Below are positions 8,380 through 16,494 of a stretch of DNA of 64,000 nt, in pieces; positions within the stretch are counted from its first letter, which is position 1, and each line of letters opens with the position of its first letter. The notes beneath the pieces were generated by a model. That model saw only the letters and a program-made list of their open reading frames with translations. It had not been told where the DNA came from and made no database searches. The DNA is from Pseudoflavonifractor sp. Marseille-P3106 (GTDB lineage Bacteria; Bacillota; Clostridia; Oscillospirales; Oscillospiraceae). Made by a program: the position numbers and the translations under genes. The stretch covers positions 248,001 through 312,000 of the forward strand of contig LT827124.1 of the NCBI GenBank assembly GCA_900169975.1. Reading direction: 5' to 3'.

Positions 8380-9161
8380 GCGGCTTTCCTCCTCGTTGGC
8401 TGTTTTTGAAAAGATCGGATGTTCACCGATTTGGTAGAGAAGGTGGTCTGCTGTACGGTGTTGCAGCCGATGACCAGAATGTTGTAGATCATAGTGACCA
8501 CGGCAGTGGCGGCCATCAGGTTTGCCACGATGGTCTGCGGGGCGGAGACCGACGCCTCCGCACAGGAGACCTCCGTGGGGAACAGATCTTCCGGGGTGCT
8601 TACCTCCGGGTAAAGCATCCCCACAGGCTTGTAGACGGTTTTACCGGCTCTGCGGATGCCGCAGACAATTTGGCCGGTGTATTCTCCATTCCCGGAGTCA
8701 ATGTAGACCAGGTCCCGCGCTCTGAGGAATACCTCGTGACAAAGTTTACGAGACTTGTTGTTATCCACGGCTCCGATCAAAATGACCAGTTCCGAGTTGG
8801 TGACCCATCTGCCCGTGTTTGGCTCAGACCCATACACATAGTGGCGAAATACTTCGGGCCTAAGCAGTTCTTCCAGTTGTCCGGCATCCTCGATAAAACG
8901 GGGAATATACGAGGTTTCAAGGCCGAACACATCGGAATATCGCTCTGCGATTACCCTGGCCTTGTTTTCGCCAAGGTCAGCCTCTGTGAAATTCTGGCGC
9001 ACCAGATTTTTAGGCTCCACTTTATCACCGTCGCAGATGATAAATTTCACCGGACGCTCCAACGCATATAAGAGCCGGTAAAGGTGCGGCGCAATGTGGG
9101 CTCCGGTCCCGCCGGCGCCCAGCATGACGATCTTTACAGGCCGTTTTTTTGAGAAGTTCAT
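8376..9161 (-). CDS. ThiF/E1-like ubiquitin-activating-type enzyme
   Basis: Rossmann nucleotide-binding motif G-A-G-G-T-G at residues 15-20, C-D-G-D at 43-46, R-Q-N-F at 55-58 and G-A-V-D-N at 130-134 are the ThiF/E1 signatures for ATP and adenylate handling. Cys200 in V-S-C-A-E-A-S is a candidate catalytic cysteine in the position used by PRTRC-type ThiF proteins. Residues 235-255 are hydrophobic. I choose the ATG at 9161, which overlaps the stop of the JAMM gene (ATGA), over an upstream start at 9212. The family adenylates the C-terminus of a ubiquitin-like protein; the partner here is not identified. Confidence 0.85.
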   Translation of the reverse strand: MNFSKKRPVKIVMLGAGGTGAHIAPHLYRLLYALERPVKFIICDGDKVEPKNLVRQNFTEADLGENKARVIAERYSDVFGLETSYIPRFIEDAGQLEELLRPEVFRHYVYGSEPNTGRWVTNSELVILIGAVDNNKSRKLCHEVFLRARDLVYIDSGNGEYTGQIVCGIRRAGKTVYKPVGMLYPEVSTPEDLFPTEVSCAEASVSAPQTIVANLMAATAVVTMIYNILVIGCNTVQQTTFSTKSVNIRSFQKQPTRRKAA

Positions 9162-10573
9162 GCGGCCACCCCAAAAGCGCCCTCTGCATCCGTGCAGATC
9201 TGTGTCAGCCATTCCGGGGGAAAGTGCCCTACCGGGGGCATCTCCAGGACCTGCTCGGGGGCAATCTCCAGGAAGCGCCCGCCGTTGCTGATGCGCACCG
9301 TGATCTCCGGGAAGTAACGGTCCAGCCGGCCGACTACCATATAGACCCGGGTTGCCCTTTCGTCATGGTCATCCGTCTTGGAAAATACCGCGGGCATCCG
9401 GTTGTGGGAGTGCAGGTCAGCGTAGTGGATATAGCGGTCGCTGGTCATCAGCTCTTCATCGTCCAGAAGGGCGTCAACAGAAACTCCGCTCACGATCTGC
9501 TTCGGGACGCGGATAAAGTACCGCTGCTCCTGCTTATCCCAGTAGAAATGCACCAGGGCCTCCGCCGGTTGCCGCCCCTTTCCCTTGCGCATCATCGTGC
9601 GGAACAGGCCTATGGCCTGCTCCATCAGCGAATAGGGAATGCGGGGCAGGGACGGGTGGAAACCCGGCCGGATCTCATCCAGCACGGTGATGTTTTCAGC
9701 GGGGGTGACAAACTCCCCCGCGCCTGTAATACGGCGCTCATAGACCTTTCCATCCCGCCCGGGGATAAAGGTGATGGTTTTAGGCGAGGCCTGGGCCTCC
9801 GACAGATACAAAAAAGCGCCCTTATATGCACTGGCATCTCCCTTTTTCTGCATACTGATTGAGGGTTTGACCAGGCACTTGGGGTGCTTGTCGGTTGCCT
9901 TCTTCAAAGCGTTGATAAATTCCTTGGAGGTTTCGATCTCGCGCTTGATTTGGCCGATTTTGGTTTTCTTGGGGAGAACGATCTCCTTGACGATCTTGCC
10001 GTAAACGACTTTCCAGCTCAGGCTCTGCGCTTCGTCAAACTCCGGAAAGTCCGTCAGCTTGGAGAGGCGGAGTTCATCGAATGTCTGCTCGGTGTCTTCG
10101 ATGGGCGCTTCCGATCCATTGTAGGAGAACACCGGAAGCTGGGCGAAGATGGGTTCGGCCACTTTTGGGGCGGTCTTTTCTTCTTGACGCTCCATAGCGG
10201 CAAGAAGGGGATTGTCCTCCGCTTCCTCCGGCTTATCAGAGGCATGGTCCTCCTCACTTTTCGGCGCGGGAGGTGATTTTGGCTGTGGATCTTGAGGGGC
10301 CGGAGATTTGGAAATCTCATGGGACTCATCCTCTTCCACGGTCTCGTGATTCTGGTCGGTTTCGTCTTTCTCTTCCGGGATTGAGTCATCTGCCTGCACA
10401 GCGCCGGCGCCTTCTGCCGGAGGCTGTTCTGTCGCTTCTCCGCCCGCGAGCAGATCAGCAAATGGGTTTTGGGTGTTGTTGCCGGTCAATTCAGTGAAGC
10501 CACTCAGGTCGAATGGGTTGTCACCGCTTGCGTCGGCTGTCCCTCCGGGGAAAGTAAACAGGTTTTCATTCAT
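9158..10573 (-). CDS. JAB/JAMM metallopeptidase with acidic N-terminus (PRTRC-A-like)
   Basis: A 471-residue protein. Residues 1-145 are acidic, P/E/Q-rich and probably disordered. Residues 146-290 form a middle domain of unknown fold; K-V-V-Y-G-K-I-V-K-E-I-V-L-P followed by a lysine-rich helix is reminiscent of a ubiquitin-like fold, but this is a weak guess. The C-terminal JAMM domain has Glu338, then H388-S-H390, Ser398 and Asp401 (H-S-H-x7-S-x2-D), the zinc ligands and catalytic set of deubiquitinase-like peptidases. The ATG at 10573 has AAAGGAGC upstream. First gene of the long operon, so E1, E2 and peptidase are co-transcribed. Confidence 0.75.
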   Translation of the reverse strand: MNENLFTFPGGTADASGDNPFDLSGFTELTGNNTQNPFADLLAGGEATEQPPAEGAGAVQADDSIPEEKDETDQNHETVEEDESHEISKSPAPQDPQPKSPPAPKSEEDHASDKPEEAEDNPLLAAMERQEEKTAPKVAEPIFAQLPVFSYNGSEAPIEDTEQTFDELRLSKLTDFPEFDEAQSLSWKVVYGKIVKEIVLPKKTKIGQIKREIETSKEFINALKKATDKHPKCLVKPSISMQKKGDASAYKGAFLYLSEAQASPKTITFIPGRDGKVYERRITGAGEFVTPAENITVLDEIRPGFHPSLPRIPYSLMEQAIGLFRTMMRKGKGRQPAEALVHFYWDKQEQRYFIRVPKQIVSGVSVDALLDDEELMTSDRYIHYADLHSHNRMPAVFSKTDDHDERATRVYMVVGRLDRYFPEITVRISNGGRFLEIAPEQVLEMPPVGHFPPEWLTQICTDAEGAFGVAA

Positions 10574-10600
10574 GGTCGTTTGCTCCTTTCTGTGTTTAGT

Positions 10601-10652
10601 GCACAAAAAAGCCGCAGCCGCCCCTTGAATGGGGTAACTGCGGTTTTTGTGC
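10601..10652 (-). terminator. Intrinsic terminator just upstream of the element operon
   Basis: GCACAAAAAAGCCGCAG (10601-10617) pairs with CTGCGGTTTTTGTGC (10638-10652) around an inner CCCC/GGGG stem. Read on the minus strand it is a GC stem followed by a run of six T, only about 30 bases before the JAMM start codon. Either it closes an upstream transcript or it is an attenuator in the operon leader. The plus strand also has a T5 run, so it may act in both directions. Confidence 0.75.
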
Positions 10653-10664
10653 GTGGTCGGTCCG

Positions 10665-10749
10665 GTATTTAGGTTCTGGCAAGTCTCCGCTTGGGGCGCA
10701 TTGGCCCCTCACGGGTAAAAATCTGACCTACAAAATCTGACCTAAATAC
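10665..10749 (-). promoter_or_regulatory. Candidate structured leader RNA
   Basis: A perfect 10-bp stem (GTATTTAGGT 10665-10674 with ACCTAAATAC 10740-10749) closes an 85-base segment. Inside are a tandem direct repeat AAATCTGACCTA (about 10718-10730 and 10733-10744) and a GGGGC/GCCCC hairpin. It sits between a possible minus-strand promoter near 10755-10790 and the terminator at 10601-10652. This is the architecture of a riboswitch or attenuator, but I recognise no known class. Confidence 0.4.
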
Positions 10750-10827
10750 AAGTAGAGCATACCACCTTTTTCATCTCTTGAACAGTTGCGCTTTTTGCCA
10801 GGATGTGCCACAAATAAACCAACGGAG

Positions 10828-12552
10828 CTATAATTGCCATCCCGTGGCGGCGGTTCGCAGGGTTAAAAACCTTTGGTAAATTCCCTCCTTTTGCAGCAAC
10901 TCATGATGTGTTCCCCTCTGAACAATCCGTCCCTGGTCTATTACAATAATCTGGTCGGCGTTTCGGACGGTGCTCAGGCGGTGGGCAATCGAGATCAAGG
11001 TCTTATCCTTTGTCAACTCCTGGATGGCAGATAAAAGCGCCTGTTCATTCTCCGGGTCCACGCTGGAGGTCGCTTCGTCCAGAATGATGATGGGAGCATC
11101 TTTCAAAATGGCCCTGGCGATGGAAATACGCTGCTTTTCTCCGCCGGAGAGGGTGGAGCCGCCCTCTCCGATGATTGTGTCGTACCCATCAGGGAGAGAT
11201 AGAATGAAGTCATGGCAGCAGGCCCGTTTTGCGGCCGCTATCACCTGCTCACGGGTGGCTTCCGGCCGGCCAAACCGGATGTTGTTTTCCACAGAGTCGT
11301 GAAAAAGGTACACATTCTGAAAGACCATGCTGATGTATTCCAGCACACTGTCCGCAGTATAATCCCTCACATTTTTCCCGCCAATCCGAACGGTCCCTTC
11401 CTGCACATCCCAAAAGCGGGCAATCAGATTGCAGAGTGTAGTCTTGCCGCTGCCGGAGGGCCCTACAATCGCGCAGGTGGTGTGCTCCGGGATTTCCAGT
11501 GAAATATCATGGATCACCTGGCGGCCCCCATAGCCAAATGAGATATGCTCCAGAGAAATATCATAGTGGGACACAACCAGTTTCTCCGAGCTGGTATCCA
11601 TCTTTGGAATGTCGGTGACCTCCTCCAGCCGGTCCAGTTCCGTATTGATCTTTTTACTCAGAAAGGCGCTGTTGCCCATCGTCTCCAAATCGGAATAGAC
11701 TGTGAAAGCGCAGAACAGGAAAGTCAGGCAATAAGGCCGGCTGATCTGCCCCGCCAGATACAGCAGAGCCGCCGCCGCAATCAGCACACAGCTCATGAGC
11801 TTAAAGGTCAGCCCATAGAAACGGAGGACGCCAGCTGTAGCCTTTTCCTGGCCGTAGTCCGCATCCCATTTTTTCTGGAACGCAGCGCGGACTTCCACCT
11901 GTCCCTCCTCGCCTTTGGAAAAAGAACGCAGCACCGAAATGCCCCGTATGTATTCCATCACCTTACCGACCAGATGCTCCTGGGCCTCCTGGTAAATGGG
12001 GGCATATTGGGCGGCGCGAAGCCGCACCCAACGCAGGACCAGCATCCCAAGTGCCAGCCCCACAAGGCTCAATCCCGCAATCACCGGGCTGAAAAAGAAC
12101 ATCATCACGGACATCAGTACAGCCATAGCCACACCGCTGGTCATCTGCTCAATCGCCAGCATGGAGTACCCCTCCAGATCAGCAATCGTGGTGGTGAGCA
12201 TGGCCTGAATGGTGCCCAGATTTTGTTCTGAGAAATATCCCATGGGCGCCTGCTTCAGCCGTTCCCCAATCTCCAGACGGTAATCCCGGAAAATGTCATA
12301 GCCGGACCCGCTCATGGTACGGTCATACATCCACTGGAAAAAGAAGCGGCCCAGCACACTGCCCAGAATTACGCCAAAAGCCTGCCCGATGATGGCCGGG
12401 GAGAGTCCATCCAGATGGAGCAGAATCCAGAATACACCGAACATCATAAAACCGTTGAAGAAGGATTTCAGAATGTTGCAGACGATGCCTGCCACAATTT
12501 TTCTCCGGCTGTTTCCCGCAATCTTAAAGACACGGCAAATCATTTCAAACAT
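10828..12552 (-). CDS. ABC transporter half (TMD-NBD), YbtQ/IrtB-like
   Basis: About 574 residues: an N-terminal membrane domain with several hydrophobic segments, then a nucleotide-binding domain with Walker A G-P-S-G-S-G-K-T-T, signature L-S-G-G-E-K-Q-R and Walker B I-I-I-L-D-E-A-T. It pairs with the upstream TMD-NBD gene, overlapping it by 8 bp, so the two probably form a heterodimer. Heterodimers of this exporter-fold class include siderophore importers (YbtPQ, IrtAB) as well as drug exporters. Linkage to an ECF transporter and a DtxR-like regulator favours a metal or siderophore role. The ATG at 12552 follows AGGAGG and replaces a longer N-terminal extension. Confidence 0.8.
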   Translation of the reverse strand: MFEMICRVFKIAGNSRRKIVAGIVCNILKSFFNGFMMFGVFWILLHLDGLSPAIIGQAFGVILGSVLGRFFFQWMYDRTMSGSGYDIFRDYRLEIGERLKQAPMGYFSEQNLGTIQAMLTTTIADLEGYSMLAIEQMTSGVAMAVLMSVMMFFFSPVIAGLSLVGLALGMLVLRWVRLRAAQYAPIYQEAQEHLVGKVMEYIRGISVLRSFSKGEEGQVEVRAAFQKKWDADYGQEKATAGVLRFYGLTFKLMSCVLIAAAALLYLAGQISRPYCLTFLFCAFTVYSDLETMGNSAFLSKKINTELDRLEEVTDIPKMDTSSEKLVVSHYDISLEHISFGYGGRQVIHDISLEIPEHTTCAIVGPSGSGKTTLCNLIARFWDVQEGTVRIGGKNVRDYTADSVLEYISMVFQNVYLFHDSVENNIRFGRPEATREQVIAAAKRACCHDFILSLPDGYDTIIGEGGSTLSGGEKQRISIARAILKDAPIIILDEATSSVDPENEQALLSAIQELTKDKTLISIAHRLSTVRNADQIIVIDQGRIVQRGTHHELLQKEGIYQRFLTLRTAATGWQL

Positions 12553-14296
12553 CTTCTGCGCCTCCTTCCGTAGAGCCTGTGTAGTCCTGCCACATCTTTC
12601 GGTAAAGGGGGCAGCTCTGCAGAAGCTCCTCCTGGATGCCCCGGCCCACAATCTCACCGTTGGCAACAACCAATATCTGGTCGGCATTGCGGATTGTATT
12701 CAGCCGGTGGGCCACGACAATCAGAGACTTTCCCACCACCAGCTTGCTGATAGCCTGCTGGATCAGCGCCTCGTTCTCAGGGTCTGCATAAGCGGTCGCC
12801 TCGTCCAAAATAATGACGGACGCCTGCTTGAGCATGGCCCGCGCAATGGTGATGCGCTGCCGCTCTCCGCCGGAGAGGCGGGCCCCGGCATCGCCGGCCA
12901 TGGTATCATAACCCTGCTCTAACTGCATGATAAAGTCGTGGCAGTTGGCGGCCTTGGCCGCAGCCTCTACTTCCTCGTCGCTGGCATCTGGATTTCCCAT
13001 GCGGATGTTTTCCCGAATGGATTTGTCAAAGAGAAAATTGTCCTGGGCTACATAGCTGATTTCACCCATGAGCTGTCCAAATGGGATGCTGCGAATATCC
13101 TGCCCGCCAAAGTGGACCGTACCGGAGGTTACATCCCAAAAACCGGCCATCAGCTTGGCAATCGTAGACTTCCCGGAGCCGGATGGACCAACTATGGCGG
13201 TCATGGTACCGGGCTGTGTCTGGAATGAGATACCGTGGAGAATTTCGGCTTCGTTATAAGCAAAATGGACATCCTCAAATTGATAACACCGCTCCCCAAG
13301 CTCTGCGGGCTCTGTGGGGCGGACAAGTTCCGGTGTTTTCAAAAAGGCGGTGACCTGTTCCAGATTGCCCTTAATCATGCTGACCTGCTCCATGGCTTCG
13401 GATACCTTCATCAGAGGCGCAATGAACCCCAGAGGCACCACCAAGGCCACCAGAAAGACATGGAGGGAAAGACTTCCCTCCATGTAGAGCCACGCTCCCA
13501 CTGGAAGGGTCCCCAGAAGCGTAGAAGGGAGGACCGCCCGGGCCGCCGCGTTCCAAAGCCAGCACTGGCTCCACCATGCCATGGTGGAATCGTGGAAATA
13601 GCGGACAGAATCAGCATACTTTCCATAGGAAGCTGCGGACCGGTTGAACGCCTTAATGACCTGAATGCCGTTGACATACTCCACCAGAGCACTGTTCATC
13701 TCGTTGGCAGAGCGCATATAGTTCTCCATGCGGGGCCCATATCCCCGCATCATGGCGGCAAAAAAGAGGGTGCCCAGCGGAATTGTCACCAGTGCGGCCA
13801 GCCCCATCCGCCAGTCCAGCAGAAAAATCAGAAGAATACTGCATAGGGGCGCGGCGATGTTAGAGGGCAGTTCCGGCATGAAATGGGCCATGGAGTCCTC
13901 CAGCTTCGCCACATTGTCCACAATCAGATTTTTGAAAGCTCCTGTGGGCGTTTCCAGCATGACGCCCATGGGGATCTTCGCCATCCGACCTGTAATGGCC
14001 TCCCGGATATTTTTCAGTATGGTAAAGGAAATTTTGTGGGACATCAGGGAGGACCGCCAGGTAAGCAGCATTTTTATGATCTGGCAAACTGCGGCGCCTC
14101 CGCAGAGAAACAATACCAGCTTGGGCGTTGCAGTCCCCCGGTACAAGGCGTCCGCGAGGACAGCCACCATTAAAAACGGGCCTATGCCAAACAGTTCTCC
14201 CAAGACAGCCAGGAAGATGGAGAGGAGCATTTTACCGTTGTTTTCTCCCACGAAAGCAAAGAGCTGCCGAATCGTTCCCGGTTCTTTCGACTTCAT
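12545..14296 (-). CDS. ABC transporter half (TMD-NBD), YbtP/IrtA-like
   Basis: About 583 residues, same layout as its downstream partner: membrane helices over residues 20-300, Walker A G-P-S-G-S-G-K-S-T, signature L-S-G-G-E-R-Q-R, Walker B I-I-L-D-E-A-T. The ATG at 14296 is chosen because AAAGGAGG lies seven bases upstream; a start at 14329 has no such site. Transcribed divergently from the TetR gene, with a tandem palindrome between them, so TetR repression is likely. The substrate is unknown; metal-chelate uptake is inferred from the neighbours. Confidence 0.8.
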   Translation of the reverse strand: MKSKEPGTIRQLFAFVGENNGKMLLSIFLAVLGELFGIGPFLMVAVLADALYRGTATPKLVLFLCGGAAVCQIIKMLLTWRSSLMSHKISFTILKNIREAITGRMAKIPMGVMLETPTGAFKNLIVDNVAKLEDSMAHFMPELPSNIAAPLCSILLIFLLDWRMGLAALVTIPLGTLFFAAMMRGYGPRMENYMRSANEMNSALVEYVNGIQVIKAFNRSAASYGKYADSVRYFHDSTMAWWSQCWLWNAAARAVLPSTLLGTLPVGAWLYMEGSLSLHVFLVALVVPLGFIAPLMKVSEAMEQVSMIKGNLEQVTAFLKTPELVRPTEPAELGERCYQFEDVHFAYNEAEILHGISFQTQPGTMTAIVGPSGSGKSTIAKLMAGFWDVTSGTVHFGGQDIRSIPFGQLMGEISYVAQDNFLFDKSIRENIRMGNPDASDEEVEAAAKAANCHDFIMQLEQGYDTMAGDAGARLSGGERQRITIARAMLKQASVIILDEATAYADPENEALIQQAISKLVVGKSLIVVAHRLNTIRNADQILVVANGEIVGRGIQEELLQSCPLYRKMWQDYTGSTEGGAEDV

Positions 14297-14370
14297 AACC
14301 AGCCTCCTTTCAGGCCACAAAAAATGCAAGGAGGGTATTGCAATTTCAAGGGTCCTGTGCTAAAATTTGA

Positions 14371-14396
14371 ATTACGATGTAATATTACAGTGTAAT
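14371..14396. promoter_or_regulatory. Tandem palindromic operator, probably for the TetR protein
   Basis: Two abutting 13-bp palindromes, ATTACGATGTAAT (14371-14383) and ATTACAGTGTAAT (14384-14396), share the form ATTAC-n3-GTAAT. They lie 27 bp before the TetR gene in the divergent gap to the ABC operon. Position and symmetry fit a TetR-family binding site controlling both directions. Confidence 0.65.
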
Positions 14397-14422
14397 TTTA
14401 GTATAGGACGGAGGGACAGCGA

Positions 14423-15040
14423 ATGTCAAGAGACTTTCAGCAGACACACGAAAATCTTTTGTTCTGCGCCCAAAAACACTTTCTGGAATACGGTTTTGAG
14501 CGGGCCAGCATCCGGGAGATCTGCAAGGACGCCCATGTGACCAATGGAGCTTTTTATAACCACTTTGACGATAAGGAAGCCCTGTTCGGCGCGCTGGTGG
14601 AGTCTGTTGTCCAGGAGGTCAAGGCCATCTATGAGGCGTCAGTAAATGAGCACATGGAACTGGCAAAGACGGATGACTTGAAATCCCTCTGGAAACTGTC
14701 GGAGGAAACGCTGTCGGTCATTATCGAATACATCTATGAGCATTTTGATGTATTCCGGCTGCTTCTCATGCGGGCGGAGGGCACGCGGTATTCCTCCTTT
14801 TTGGATGATGTTGTCTGTCTGGAAACCCGGGTCACGCTGAAGTTCTTTGCGGAATTGAAATCTCGGGGCTTCCAGGTCCGCGAATTGGCGGAAGAGGAGT
14901 GGCATATTCTGCTCCATGCGTATTTTGCATCTCTGGCTGAAGTGGTCATGCACAACTTCCCCAAGGAGGCCGCGCTGAAATATGTTCATACGCTTGTCTC
15001 TTTTTTCAACTCCGGATGGCAGACAGTTTTGGGGATCTGA
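14423..15040 (+). CDS. TetR-family transcriptional regulator
   Basis: A 205-residue TetR protein. The N-terminal HTH reads A-S-I-R-E-I-C-K-D-A-H-V-T-N-G-A-F-Y-N-H-F followed by D-D-K-E-A-L-F, the standard recognition-helix pattern. The C-terminal 140 residues form the ligand domain; its ligand is unknown. Divergent from the ABC pair and upstream of the ECF genes, with the operator at 14371-14396 in between. GGAGGGACAG precedes the ATG. Confidence 0.9.
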   Translation: MSRDFQQTHENLLFCAQKHFLEYGFERASIREICKDAHVTNGAFYNHFDDKEALFGALVESVVQEVKAIYEASVNEHMELAKTDDLKSLWKLSEETLSVIIEYIYEHFDVFRLLLMRAEGTRYSSFLDDVVCLETRVTLKFFAELKSRGFQVRELAEEEWHILLHAYFASLAEVVMHNFPKEAALKYVHTLVSFFNSGWQTVLGI

Positions 15041-15062
15041 TCCCCAAAATTTTTGCGCAATA

Positions 15063-15078
15063 GTTAGCATCTACTAAC
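15063..15078. promoter_or_regulatory. Palindrome upstream of ECF operon
   Basis: GTTAG (15063-15067) and CTAAC (15074-15078) form an inverted repeat with a 6-base spacer, about 85 bp before the ECF S gene. The TTAG/CTAA halves recall DtxR-type boxes, and the operon encodes a DtxR-family protein. Assignment to that regulator is inference. Confidence 0.35.
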
Positions 15079-15163
15079 CAAATGATGTGGAGGTGAAACC
15101 GCAGCGTCCCCTTTGCACGGGGTTTTGCAACACTTAATTCTTTTCAGAAAGGACATATTAAAA

Positions 15164-15751
15164 ATGGAAAACACAAAGAAGCTCACAGGTAAAGACCTAA
15201 TCAATGTCGGCATTTACACAGCCATGACCCTCGTTATTTTCTTTGTTGTCGGCCTGCTTACTGCGCTGCCGGTGGTTTACCCGTTCCTGTTCATAATTTG
15301 GCCTATCGTCTGCGGCATTCCTATGATGCTCTACTATACCAAGATTCAGAAGTTTGGTATGCTGACCATCACAGGTATCATCGGCGGCATCTTTTTCTAT
15401 CTGATCGGCTATGGCTGGATCGGCCTGCTCGGCTGGGTACTCGGTGGCATTCTAAGCGATGTCGTGCTCAAAATCGGCGGCTATCAGAAATTCAAGGCCA
15501 CTGTTCTGAGCTATGCCTGCTTTTGCCTTGGCATCATGGGCTGCCCCGCCAATCTCTGGTTTGCCGGCGAAGCGTATTGGGAAAACATCCACACCTCCAT
15601 GGGCGATCAGTACGCAAACACTTTACAATCCCTGATGCCCTCCTGGATGCTGTATGTGGGCTTTGCGCTGCTGTTTGTGGGCGGTATTTTGGGTGCGCTG
15701 CTGGGTCATAAAATGCTGAAAAAACACTTTGAGAGAGCTGGAATTGTGTAA
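15164..15751 (+). CDS. ECF transporter substrate-binding component (MptD / Trep_Strep type)
   Basis: About 195 residues with five or six hydrophobic helices, starting M-E-N-T-K-K-L-T-G-K-D-L-I-N-V-G-I-Y-T-A-M, the opening typical of the MptD-like putative S components. These bind the substrate in the membrane and dock to the shared T-A module. Start at 15164 with AAAGGAC upstream. Its stop overlaps the start of the T component by one base. The family is often found with DtxR regulators and ABC pairs like those here; the substrate is not established. Confidence 0.8.
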   Translation: MENTKKLTGKDLINVGIYTAMTLVIFFVVGLLTALPVVYPFLFIIWPIVCGIPMMLYYTKIQKFGMLTITGIIGGIFFYLIGYGWIGLLGWVLGGILSDVVLKIGGYQKFKATVLSYACFCLGIMGCPANLWFAGEAYWENIHTSMGDQYANTLQSLMPSWMLYVGFALLFVGGILGALLGHKMLKKHFERAGIV

Positions 15752-16482
15752 TGGAGCAGTTTCAAGCGGTTGTTGAAAACAGAACAGGCTTTTGCTTGGA
15801 CCCACGAACCAAGCTGCTGCTGATGGCCGTTGTCGCTACCGCGGAATTTCTATACAGCCACACCGCCTTTATGATCGCGGTGGCGATGATTCCCTTCGTC
15901 CTGTTGTTGACTAACCGGCAGTATAAGACGGCAACGGTGTTCTTCTGCCTGTTCGCGGCGGGGCTGTTTGTACAGGCCATCCAGAACTCCGTCCAGTTTC
16001 CCATGATCGTCAATATGCTGGTAGTCCTGTTGGTGGGACTGGTCCTGCGGCTCTTTCCGGCCTTTGTGATGGGGGCCTACATCATCAAATCCACCACGGC
16101 CAGCGAGTGCATTACCGCGCTGGGCCGGATGCACATTGGGCGGCAGATCACCATTCCGCTCTCCGTCCTGTTTCGCTTTATCCCTACCATGCAGGAGGAG
16201 TCGGCCGCCATCAAGGACGCCATGCGGATGCGGGAGGTCCAGTTCGGGACAAAGAAATTCTGGCAAAACCCCGCCGCCCTGATTGAATACCGTTTTATTC
16301 CCCTGATGATCTCGGTGGTCAAAATCGGGGATGATCTCTCCGCGGCGGCCCTGACCCGCGGCTTGGATAACCCGGTCCGGCGCACCAATATCACAAAGGT
16401 CGGTTTTACTGGCTGGGATCTGCTGGCGGTGCTGATTGCCGGAGCCGCACTGCTCTCCACATACTTTTTCAGTCCGTGGTAA
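15751..16482 (+). CDS. ECF transporter transmembrane T component
   Basis: A 243-residue membrane protein with an N-terminal R-T-K-L-L-L-M segment, several hydrophobic helices, and near the C-terminus the coupling-helix signature A-A-L-T-R-G-L (about residues 205-211), the ATPase-contact motif of EcfT/CbiQ. An earlier A-M-R-M-R-E motif at about 151-156 is the paired coupling motif. Overlaps the S-component stop by one base and lies 12 bp before the ATPase gene. Confidence 0.85.
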   Translation: MEQFQAVVENRTGFCLDPRTKLLLMAVVATAEFLYSHTAFMIAVAMIPFVLLLTNRQYKTATVFFCLFAAGLFVQAIQNSVQFPMIVNMLVVLLVGLVLRLFPAFVMGAYIIKSTTASECITALGRMHIGRQITIPLSVLFRFIPTMQEESAAIKDAMRMREVQFGTKKFWQNPAALIEYRFIPLMISVVKIGDDLSAAALTRGLDNPVRRTNITKVGFTGWDLLAVLIAGAALLSTYFFSPW

Positions 16483-16494
16483 GGAGGTGATACC

